Assembly (NCBI GenBank): GCA_002431845.1
Contig: DJEH01000037.1
Location: forward strand, 1-50,116
DNA length: 50,116 nucleotides
Origin: Prevotellaceae bacterium UBA5903
GTDB lineage: Bacteria; Bacteroidota; Bacteroidia; Bacteroidales; Bacteroidaceae
Direction: 5' to 3'
Notes under the pieces: model-generated
What the model was told of the DNA's origin: nothing
Databases searched by the model: none
Seen by the model: the letters and a program-made list of their open reading frames with translations, nothing else
Shown: positions 24,361 to 32,467 of the stretch, in pieces
How the letters are laid out: the number at the start of each line of letters is the position of its first letter
Numbering within the stretch: the first letter of the stretch is position 1
Program-made: the position numbers and the translations under genes

Positions 24361-26712
24361 ATGATAAATACAAATAAACAAAAATTATCTCTTTTGACAT
24401 TGTTATTTGTTATTATGCAAGTAGCATGGTCGCAAAGCATAGATATAAAAGGGAAAATTACAGATAGTGATAATGGGCCATTGCAAGGTGCTGTTGTAAG
24501 TTTGTTCTGCGATACCATACGAATGAATCAAGTATTTACAAACAACAATGGAGTATTTTCATTACGATGCAAGCATAACTTAAATAAGCCACAAAAATTT
24601 GCTTTACAAATATCTTGCCTTGGATATGAAAGTCAATTGTTTGAGTTGCAAAACGAATTAACTAAAAACATTGATTTAGGTACTATTAGTTTAACATCGA
24701 GTGCACATCAGATGGGCGAAGCTGTTGTTAGTACATCAAGAGTCTCTCTATCTAATGGTATTATCATAAAAGTTCCAAGCAAGATTGAAAAAGAACATTC
24801 TTCAGATGCCATAAGTTTGTTAAGCCAAATGGGGCTTGCAGATTTAAGGGTTGACATGTTCAAGGGGACCATAAAAACTGCAAGTAAAGATGTTGCCATA
24901 TATATCAACAATCTGCCAGCAAGCAAAGATGAAGCCCTTGCATTACATCCGAATGAAATTGTTAGAGTAGAATATCACCCTAACCCACAAGGCGAATTTA
25001 CAGGGATAGATGCGCTTGTAAACTTTATTACACGTTCGCCTGAAAAAGGTGGACTTTTGATGGGAAATATCCTCCAAAATGAAGAAGTCTGTGGAATGTA
25101 TAATTTGACATATAAATTCTATCATAAGAAAAATCAAATTGGCTTTTCATATAAAGCATCCTACCGTAACGATAAACAATCATATACAAAGACTTCACAG
25201 TTTGCTGCCCCGTTAGAAAACACAACATTTATTCGTCAAGAAATGGCAGAAGGCATTGCTAATCGCAATCACAAGAATACCTTTAACTTTTTTCATCACT
25301 ACAAAGCAGATGATTTCTACTCAAAATTAGAGGCATGCTTAGATATAAGCAAAAGACCATTGACGCATACCACAAGTAGGCGTATGCAAAATGGTTTAAC
25401 ACAAATCACTTGGCTTGATAAAACCCAATCGAACAATACTTTCTTACCATCCTTGGAATGGAAAATGCGTAAAGTTTGGGCTAATGGACAGGTTCTAAAC
25501 ACAAGATTTGCTGTTGGCTATGAAAAAAATAAATATTATAGTTTGAATGAGAATCAACTTGATAGCGAATTATATCCATATTTTTCGTGGACGGATAAAA
25601 TAAACGAAAATGGTTACACACTCCATAACGTTTTAAACTATTCAAAAGCATTCAAAAACCAAGGGCAATTAAATATTATATTGTATAACGACCATGTATG
25701 GTATCGTGACAATTATACAGGAGATGCCAAAGCAAAAATATTATTATACCATGGTTGGGTTAGCCCGTTAGCAGGCTATACATGGAACTACAAGCAAAGA
25801 TTTTTTGCAACATTTAATATGGGGTATACCTATGCTGTAACAAAACAAACAAAAGAAGATAAATGCATTGAAAAATCTTTTACTCCAGAAATAAGGTTGT
25901 CTTATAATTTTAAAAAAGCTAACATTAATATACATTATAAAAGTAGAGTATTAAATACTCCGCTCTCGTATGTGGGAAATGTAGAACAAAGCATTGATGA
26001 CATCCAATACAAATTTGGAAATCCAGCATTGAAGAACATGAAAAGCTATGCACTTGTATTGGATGGTTTCGTAAAAATTCCCAAGAGCATGTTAAGTTGG
26101 TATGTAAGCTACATGCCTATTACGCAAATGACAAGGTGGACAACTATTTACGAGAATGGCAAGTATGTGCATACACCTATTACAGATGGCACACATCATC
26201 CTTTGTTTGCATCAGTTGGCTATAACGTAGATATAACAAAGCAACTCCAGTTTAGAGGCAATTTGGGATGGAACTATGAGAAGGAAGTTTGTGCAACACA
26301 TCCGCAAACCAATTCGTCATTCGATATTTATGCCGAATTACGCTATTTTGTAGGTGCATTTACGTTTGGTGCATATTGCTATAAGCAATGTAAGCGTTTT
26401 GGAATGGAAGATATGTTTACACCTACAACACGCTATCCTTTAGCTTTTAGTGTCTTTGCCAACTATGTACGTCCTCACTATTCACTTAGTGTAGCGTGCT
26501 ACAACATAGGCAATCGCATGCAGAAAAAGAGTGAATGCAGTACGGGGGGCTATTTATTCTCTCAATGGCAAAGCAATTATAGCAGTTTAGAGGATAAACG
26601 CAAAGAGTTTATTAGCGTAAAGCTAACCTTCAATCTGCGTCATGGCAACAAAAAAGTCCAATATGAGGACTTTGAGCTAAAGAGCAATTCAAAATCAGCC
26701 ATTATGCAATAA
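24361..26712 (+). CDS. Outer-membrane plug/barrel protein paired with peptide 3
   Basis: 783 residues from the ATG at 24361; the frame can be opened two codons earlier at TTG 24355, but the ATG gives a normal signal peptide (residues 1-25, ending A-W-S-Q). Then a carboxypeptidase-like domain at about 28-112, a plug at about 117-228 (I-Y-I-N-N-L-P, N-P-Q-G-E-F-T-G) and a barrel to about 766 with F-G-N-P-A-L-K-N and T-D-G-T-H-H-P-L. The tail ends S-A-I-M-Q. It is the third paralogue, and it ends 28 bases before the exporter gene, with which it is probably co-transcribed. Confidence 0.8.
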   Translation: MINTNKQKLSLLTLLFVIMQVAWSQSIDIKGKITDSDNGPLQGAVVSLFCDTIRMNQVFTNNNGVFSLRCKHNLNKPQKFALQISCLGYESQLFELQNELTKNIDLGTISLTSSAHQMGEAVVSTSRVSLSNGIIIKVPSKIEKEHSSDAISLLSQMGLADLRVDMFKGTIKTASKDVAIYINNLPASKDEALALHPNEIVRVEYHPNPQGEFTGIDALVNFITRSPEKGGLLMGNILQNEEVCGMYNLTYKFYHKKNQIGFSYKASYRNDKQSYTKTSQFAAPLENTTFIRQEMAEGIANRNHKNTFNFFHHYKADDFYSKLEACLDISKRPLTHTTSRRMQNGLTQITWLDKTQSNNTFLPSLEWKMRKVWANGQVLNTRFAVGYEKNKYYSLNENQLDSELYPYFSWTDKINENGYTLHNVLNYSKAFKNQGQLNIILYNDHVWYRDNYTGDAKAKILLYHGWVSPLAGYTWNYKQRFFATFNMGYTYAVTKQTKEDKCIEKSFTPEIRLSYNFKKANINIHYKSRVLNTPLSYVGNVEQSIDDIQYKFGNPALKNMKSYALVLDGFVKIPKSMLSWYVSYMPITQMTRWTTIYENGKYVHTPITDGTHHPLFASVGYNVDITKQLQFRGNLGWNYEKEVCATHPQTNSSFDIYAELRYFVGAFTFGAYCYKQCKRFGMEDMFTPTTRYPLAFSVFANYVRPHYSLSVACYNIGNRMQKKSECSTGGYLFSQWQSNYSSLEDKRKEFISVKLTFNLRHGNKKVQYEDFELKSNSKSAIMQ

Positions 26713-26740
26713 AAAATGCAGACTTATTATACCATGCAAT

Positions 26741-28984
26741 ATGATAGATGTTTATAAGATAAAACAAAATTTCCTACTTTGGTATAAACTAAAGTTCACA
26801 CCACAGTTCGACCAAATGGATTGTGGCCCGGCTTGTGTGCGCATGGTAGCCTCTTATTGGGGCAAACTATGTCCCCTACCCTTATTGCGACAATGGGCTG
26901 GCATGTCGCGCGAGGGCGTGAGTGTGGCAGGCATACGCGACGCACTTAAGCACATAGGCATGGATTGTATGGTTTACAGAATGAAGTCTTCTGTTCTTGC
27001 CACTAAGTGTCCATTACCAGCAATTCTTTATTGGGACCAAAACCATTTTGTTGTACTCAATGGAGTAAAAAAGAAACATATATGGCAAAAAGAAGAGCAA
27101 GCTAAATATCATTTTAGGATAGCCAATCCTGCGTGTGGACAAACTTGGATGGAACAAGACGATTTTGAGCATCATTGGCTTACAGAAGGCGAAGGGATCG
27201 TGGTGGTAACAGCTCCCAACGAGGGAAATTTTCACGAATATACACCCCCTACCAGCAAACATAGCATGCGGCATTTTGCAAAACAATATGTAAAGCCCTA
27301 CCGTCATTCAATGTTGGCTTTAGGCATTTGCATGTTATTAGGTATTGTGTTCAATTTGCTAACTCCTTTCGTCACGCAAGCATTGGTAGACCAAGGTATT
27401 GCACAAAAAGACTTAGGGCTTATAGGCATGCTACTCTTTGCTCAAGTATGCATATTTTTGGGCAACTTCATACAGAATTTTATAAGCAATTGGGTGGCGC
27501 TATATATGGGTACACACATCAATATCAGTTTACTCAGCGACTATCTGAAAAAGCTGTTACGTTTGCCCATGCAGTTTTTCGACACCAAGAGCACAGGCGA
27601 CTACAACCAGCGCATCAACGACCATACACGCTTGCAAAACTTTGTTACGCAAGGTGCACTACAAACGTTCTTGTCATTGATAACCATACCCGTTTTAGCA
27701 GCTGTCATTGGGTATTATTCGCCCAAGGTGCTATTGGTGTATGCTGTGTTTACATTATTCTCTTTGTTATGGACATTCTATTTTCTGCAACGTCGCAAGG
27801 TTATGGACTATGAGCAATTCAGACTGAATGCTCAAAACCAGAACAAGCTATTTGAGATGATGAATGGCATAACCGAAATCAAACTATCCTCGTACGAAGA
27901 TGCCAAGACCCAACAATGGGAGGAGGTGCAACAACAGTTGTATCGGATGAACAAGCGCATTTTACGTCTAAATCAATGCCAAGACGCAGGTTTTAGCCTT
28001 ATCAGTCAGTTACGAAATGTGCTCATCATATTTTGGATAGCAGCCGAGGTGGTTCACGGAAATCTTACATTAGGTATGATGATGAGCATTTCGGCCATGA
28101 TGGGCCAACTTGATGGCCCGTTATCCTCGCTAATCTCGTTTGTTCGTCAATTTCAAGATGCGCGCATAAGCTTAGAGCGTTCTGAAGAAGTGCGCATTTC
28201 AGACGAAGAAGACAAGGGCCGCAACAAAGAAATGTCAGACGAAGCCTCTTATGCCTATTCGCTGCAAAACGTATCTTACGCTTATCCAGGAGGCGGAGGA
28301 CGAAAGGCTTTAAACGATATTAGCATTGATATTCCTGCTGGTAAGATGACGGCAATTGTCGGTGAAAGCGGTAGCGGAAAAACCACGTTAATGAAGCTAC
28401 TGCTAAACTTTTACGCACCACAGTCGGGGCAGATAATGCTGAACGGAACCAACTTGCAACAATACACCGCTAAGTCCGTAAGACAACATGCAGGGATTGT
28501 AATGCAAGATGGCTTTGTATTCTCTGACACGATAGCACATAATATATGCTTAAATGCTCCTTTCAACGATAAGCAGATGCAAGAAACTCTTAACATAACC
28601 TGCTTAGCTGATTGGGTTAATTCCCTACCGCTAAAACTCAACACCAAAGTAGGCGCAGAGGGCAATGGAATAAGTGGAGGTGAGCGACAAAGGCTTATGA
28701 TTGCTCGCGCTATATACAAAAGTCCTCATTGTTTGTTTTTTGATGAAGCCACAAGTTCATTAGATGCAGAAAACGAACGTGATATAACCGAGCATATCGA
28801 CCACTATTTTGCCCACATCACTCGCATCGTTATTGCACATAGACTCAGTACTGTTTGCCAAGCAGACCAAATAATTGTCATGAACAGAGGCCGCATTGTT
28901 GAAGTAGGAACTCATCAAGAACTCGTAAAGATAAAGGGATACTATTACAACCTAATAAAAAACCAATTAGAGTTGGCCAAATAA
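26741..28984 (+). CDS. C39 peptidase-containing ABC transporter (leader-cleaving peptide exporter)
   Basis: 747 residues. The N-terminal C39 cysteine protease (about 15-150) has Cys28 in Q-M-D-C-G-P-A-C, His102 in N-H-F-V-V-L and Asn129 in I-A-N-P-A-C-G, where most relatives have Asp. About six transmembrane helices follow at roughly 185-450. The ATPase has Walker A G-E-S-G-S-G-K-T-T near 541-549, the signature S-G-G-E-R-Q-R, Walker B C-L-F-F-D-E-A-T-S-S-L-D and the H-loop I-A-H-R-L-S-T. It should cut after the Gly-Gly of the three upstream precursors and pump the cores into the periplasm. It is the only exporter in the locus and serves all three peptides by inference. Its base composition is less AT-rich than that of the genes before it. 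Confidence 0.92.
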   Translation: MIDVYKIKQNFLLWYKLKFTPQFDQMDCGPACVRMVASYWGKLCPLPLLRQWAGMSREGVSVAGIRDALKHIGMDCMVYRMKSSVLATKCPLPAILYWDQNHFVVLNGVKKKHIWQKEEQAKYHFRIANPACGQTWMEQDDFEHHWLTEGEGIVVVTAPNEGNFHEYTPPTSKHSMRHFAKQYVKPYRHSMLALGICMLLGIVFNLLTPFVTQALVDQGIAQKDLGLIGMLLFAQVCIFLGNFIQNFISNWVALYMGTHINISLLSDYLKKLLRLPMQFFDTKSTGDYNQRINDHTRLQNFVTQGALQTFLSLITIPVLAAVIGYYSPKVLLVYAVFTLFSLLWTFYFLQRRKVMDYEQFRLNAQNQNKLFEMMNGITEIKLSSYEDAKTQQWEEVQQQLYRMNKRILRLNQCQDAGFSLISQLRNVLIIFWIAAEVVHGNLTLGMMMSISAMMGQLDGPLSSLISFVRQFQDARISLERSEEVRISDEEDKGRNKEMSDEASYAYSLQNVSYAYPGGGGRKALNDISIDIPAGKMTAIVGESGSGKTTLMKLLLNFYAPQSGQIMLNGTNLQQYTAKSVRQHAGIVMQDGFVFSDTIAHNICLNAPFNDKQMQETLNITCLADWVNSLPLKLNTKVGAEGNGISGGERQRLMIARAIYKSPHCLFFDEATSSLDAENERDITEHIDHYFAHITRIVIAHRLSTVCQADQIIVMNRGRIVEVGTHQELVKIKGYYYNLIKNQLELAK

Positions 28985-29020
28985 CAAATAAGGGTGAATA
29001 AGCACTCTAAAGTTAAGAAC

Positions 29021-29069
29021 AAAGCAGTTTGTAAGGCACTATCTACGTGCACATACAAACTGCTTTTTT
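29021..29069 (+). terminator. Intrinsic terminator of the RiPP locus
   Basis: AAAGCAGTTTGTA (29021-29033) pairs perfectly with TACAAACTGCTTT (29054-29066) and is followed by a run of T residues (29064-29069). It lies 36 bases past the exporter stop codon. Confidence 0.8.
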
Positions 29070-29120
29070 GATTTGAATATATTGAATTATTACTGTCCAG
29101 TAAAACTTAGGTAAATAACT

Positions 29121-29164
29121 CAAAAAACTCCCAACACATTACATAAAAGTAATAAGTTGGGAGT
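29121..29164 (-). terminator. Intrinsic terminator of the Oar-like receptor gene
   Basis: ACTCCCAAC (29127-29135) pairs with GTTGGGAGT (29156-29164), with an inner ATTAC/GTAAT stem. On the minus strand six T residues follow (plus A run 29121-29126... adjacent to the stem). It is convergent with the RiPP locus terminator about 50 bases to the left. Confidence 0.75.
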
Positions 29165-29239
29165 AAAAAATTATTATAAAAGAACAACTACAAGAAAGTG
29201 TTCTTTGAACTATTCAAATGGTATAGGTTGAACATCATA

Positions 29240-32200
29240 TTAGAATGTTAAACGCAAACCTACTTGGCAGTGCCAACGAGAACTTATGTCGCTCTTGGTT
29301 GGAGCATTTGATGAGTTATAAGAGTAGGTAGGAGTATAAACCTTTGAGTCGCCTTGAGTTGAAGATGCTATGCTCTCAATCTTTAGAGGAGAATAGTTCC
29401 AACTTACAGAATAACTTGCGCCCCACTTCTTATTAAGCATATTAGCAAAATTGATAATGTCGAATGTGAACTCAAGTTTACCAATACCATTGATGTTGTA
29501 GATAGACTGTGCCAAGTGAACATCTATTTCGTGTTCCCAATCAGAGAGATTAGAGTTGCGCTCTGCATATCGTCCACGATGGTTCTTGGCATAGCTATCA
29601 TGCTCAATCCATTGGCCAAACTTAGCACGGTCGTCTTCTGTCTTGAAGTTCATCTTAGCCAACTCATCTGCTGTTGGGATGTAGAGTAATGAGTTTGCTG
29701 TTGCACCATCACCATTAAAATCTGTGCGTGTTGCATCGTAATATGTTAGGTTATAACGTGAGCCGCTAAAGCCGTTATAAGTAAGGGCAACAGTGGTACT
29801 TGTCCAACCATTAAGGTACTTAGGTGTGGTGTAAGACAACGTAAAGAGTACACGATGTGGAATATCAAACTTAGAGAAACCTAACTCATTGCCTGAGTTT
29901 GAGTCTACAGAGAAGTTCTTTTGCCAGTTAGAATAAGCTACAGAAGACTTACCATCATTAACCGATTTGGCACGGCTAAAGGTGTAACTTGCATTAAGGT
30001 CAAGGCCAAAGTCGAACGACTTTTGCAATTGCGCTGTAATCGCATAAGTGTAGCCCTTGTTGGTGTTGCGTAGGTTGATGATAGAGTTGTAGTTACCCTT
30101 GTTAATTGAATAGTAAGGAGCTGCAGAAGCTTCTACACCAGGAATGGCATAAGTAGTTCCGGTACGATTAAGAGCAAGGTTTTCAAAGAACACATTGTTA
30201 AGTGTTTTTGTATAAACACCTTCCAACGTAAATTTCACATTGCCTGGCAATGTTTGCTCAACAGCCAAGTTTGCACGCAAAGCTTGTGGGAACTTGTAGT
30301 TTTTGTTAATCGTAACAATGTCGGGTTTTGCAGCACTACCTGCACCTTGTTGGTCCTCGATTGCTTGCAATGGGTTGTGTGCATACTGTCCCAATTTAGG
30401 CGTAGTGTTTTCGCCCGTTTTAGGAGCATATATAGTAGTACCCTTAGCCTCCATACCCGTGTTGGTAAATGCATTCGAAATCCATACAAGAGGCACACGA
30501 CCAGTGAACATGCCTACACCACCACGAATAAGTGTTGAATGGTCATCGTTAAGATACCAGTTGAAGCCCAAACGAGGAGATACAAGTAGCTTAGTACTTG
30601 GTGTGCTACCTACAGTGGCATTTAGTTTATTGTTTGCAGCCCATTGGTTGAACTCTGGGTTTTCAGTAGGATTGTTCCAAATAACAGGAATATCGAAGCG
30701 TAAGCCCAAAGTTGCATTGAAGTTGCGATTAACCACCCATTTATCTTGAACATAGAAGCCAAATTGTGCAGCCTTGAGCACTGGGGCCCATTTTGTGTCG
30801 CCACCTGTTAGAGCGGGATCAGTGTATTTATAAGTAAATTTGCTTGGATTGTCGTTCAAGAAATCATTGAGCGAATCGTAATACCACGAACCATTTGATG
30901 CTTGAATAAATAGGTTCTTTGTGCGATAAAATTCGTTGTGAGTACCAAAAATAAGTGTGTGATTGCCTTTGTACCAAGAGAGGTTATCCTCAAAGGTGTA
31001 GATGTTTTGGTCAAGATAGTTAGCACCCGAAGAATAGTCCGTACCGATATTACCTGTTATGGTTTTAACACTTTCGTCAGCACTTACCAAGTTATAAATC
31101 TGCACGGTAGGACCCTGATATGCCACATCACGATGATCGCGTACAACAACGGCAGAAGCACGTAGCTCGTTATAGATAGATGGCGAGATGTGCGAAGTCA
31201 ATTCAGCTACAACAGAGTTAGTTTTGTTATTCATACGATAACTTGAGTTGTTAAAAGTGTACGACTTAACACTTTCGCCATACTTGTCATCGTAACCATT
31301 ATTGTGTTGGTAGCGCACACTGAGTTTGTTATCGTCGTTGATATTCCAATCAACACGTGCCAAAAGTCCAAACGATTTTTTTTCTACATTACGTTGTCCG
31401 TAACCATCGCTAAAGCCCGTTAGCTCTTGGTATCTGTCTGCTATCTGCTTAGCTGCTGCTTCTGTAATGTACGAAGGAGCATAGCCTGGATATATGCTTG
31501 TTGGGTAAGACTGCTTTTTGCCTTCAGCACTTACAAAATAGAACAACTTATCCTTGATGATTGCACCACCGAGCGTACCGCCATACGTGCGCTCATACTG
31601 TGTGCTCATAGGCACCTTTTCGTAGTCGTGTATAGCACTATACTTGCCATACATGTTTTGGTTATTGAAATAGGTGTAAGCCGATGCATGCGTGGTGTTG
31701 GTACCTTGCTTTGTAACGGCATTAATAGCGCCACCTGTAAAACCACTTTGTCGCACATCAAAAGGTGCTACAGCTACTTGTATTTCTTCAATAGCATCCA
31801 TTGAAATTGGTGAAGCTCCTGACTGACCACCATTTGTGCCTGATGATGTAAGACCAAAAACATCGTTGCTCACAACACCATCTATTTGAAAGCTATTAAA
31901 ACGATTGTTTGAACCTGCAAAGCTTATACCACCATCTTTGTTGGTCATAGCCATTGGCGAGTTCTTTACCAAATCGTAGACATCACGGTCTACGGTTGGT
32001 ACATTCTCAATCTGTGATAGCGAGAAATTCTTGGCCGCACCGCCCTTTTGCTTACGTGCTCCTGTTACAACTGCCTCGTTCAGCGAATTGTCTTTAGGAC
32101 TAAGCGTAACATTTACTGGAAGCGAGCTACCCAATTCAAGGTAAAGTTTGCTAAATGTTTTAGGCGCATAGCCGATATACGAAATCGTGATGGTGTAAGG

Positions 32201-32431
32201 GCCACCCGTACGCATACCCTGGATGGTGTAGCGACCATTGTTGTTTGTTGTTGCACGATAGCGTGTTCCCGAAGGAGTATGCACTGCTACGATAGATGCA
32301 CCAATAACGGGGTCGTTGTTTTCGTCTGTAACAATACCATTAACCGATGAGGTTGTTACCTGTGCATTAGCAACTACTGCAAAAGCTGGTGCAGTGAGTG
32401 CTGCAAGCATAAGTTTTTTGAAATGTGACAT
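29240..32431 (-). CDS. TonB-dependent receptor, Oar-like
   Basis: 1063 residues, outer membrane. A signal peptide covers residues 1-23 (ending A-N-A-Q). A carboxypeptidase-regulatory-like domain spans about 27-115 (V-N-G-I-V-T-D-E-N, I-S-Y-I-G-Y), the plug about 120-240 (N-E-A-V-V-T-G-A-R, F-N-S-F-Q-I-D-G-V, G-G-A-I-N-A-V-T-K), and a large barrel runs to the terminal L-R-L-T-F with the expected C-terminal aromatic. The N-E-A-V-V stretch may be the TonB box. Oar-type receptors carry proteins, peptides or oligomers in various species; the substrate here is unknown. The gene follows the ENPP-like phosphodiesterase by 36 bases and is probably in its operon. Confidence 0.88.
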   Translation of the reverse strand: MSHFKKLMLAALTAPAFAVVANAQVTTSSVNGIVTDENNDPVIGASIVAVHTPSGTRYRATTNNNGRYTIQGMRTGGPYTITISYIGYAPKTFSKLYLELGSSLPVNVTLSPKDNSLNEAVVTGARKQKGGAAKNFSLSQIENVPTVDRDVYDLVKNSPMAMTNKDGGISFAGSNNRFNSFQIDGVVSNDVFGLTSSGTNGGQSGASPISMDAIEEIQVAVAPFDVRQSGFTGGAINAVTKQGTNTTHASAYTYFNNQNMYGKYSAIHDYEKVPMSTQYERTYGGTLGGAIIKDKLFYFVSAEGKKQSYPTSIYPGYAPSYITEAAAKQIADRYQELTGFSDGYGQRNVEKKSFGLLARVDWNINDDNKLSVRYQHNNGYDDKYGESVKSYTFNNSSYRMNNKTNSVVAELTSHISPSIYNELRASAVVVRDHRDVAYQGPTVQIYNLVSADESVKTITGNIGTDYSSGANYLDQNIYTFEDNLSWYKGNHTLIFGTHNEFYRTKNLFIQASNGSWYYDSLNDFLNDNPSKFTYKYTDPALTGGDTKWAPVLKAAQFGFYVQDKWVVNRNFNATLGLRFDIPVIWNNPTENPEFNQWAANNKLNATVGSTPSTKLLVSPRLGFNWYLNDDHSTLIRGGVGMFTGRVPLVWISNAFTNTGMEAKGTTIYAPKTGENTTPKLGQYAHNPLQAIEDQQGAGSAAKPDIVTINKNYKFPQALRANLAVEQTLPGNVKFTLEGVYTKTLNNVFFENLALNRTGTTYAIPGVEASAAPYYSINKGNYNSIINLRNTNKGYTYAITAQLQKSFDFGLDLNASYTFSRAKSVNDGKSSVAYSNWQKNFSVDSNSGNELGFSKFDIPHRVLFTLSYTTPKYLNGWTSTTVALTYNGFSGSRYNLTYYDATRTDFNGDGATANSLLYIPTADELAKMNFKTEDDRAKFGQWIEHDSYAKNHRGRYAERNSNLSDWEHEIDVHLAQSIYNINGIGKLEFTFDIINFANMLNKKWGASYSVSWNYSPLKIESIASSTQGDSKVYTPTYSYNSSNAPTKSDISSRWHCQVGLRLTF

Positions 32432-32467
32432 AAATTATAAAGTATGTAGAGATGATAAATGCTTATT

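Larger units (their letters stand above)
16602..28984 (+). other. RiPP biosynthesis and export locus (whole cluster)
   Basis: Promoter, radical SAM/SPASM maturase, three units of [Gly-Gly leader cysteine-rich peptide + outer-membrane plug/barrel protein], and a C39-peptidase ABC exporter, all on the plus strand with no opposing gene. It is bounded by a vWA lipoprotein gene on the left and by a terminator at 29021-29069 on the right. From the maturase to the third barrel the DNA is visibly AT-richer than its neighbours, with many AAA, ATA and AAT codons; the exporter gene looks closer to the flanks. No HlyD-type adaptor gene is present. The peptide products and their modification are unknown. 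Confidence 0.8.

Noticed and set aside
18547..26712. Barrels as SusC-type nutrient receptors
   Set aside because: No SusD partner, length near 780 rather than ~1000 residues, and strict pairing with precursor peptides; a peptide-linked role fits better.
30303..30749. 148-codon frame antisense to the Oar-like receptor, and similar long antisense frames within GH31 and the S46 peptidase genes
   Set aside because: Shadow frames of strongly coding opposite strands; no start context or domain.
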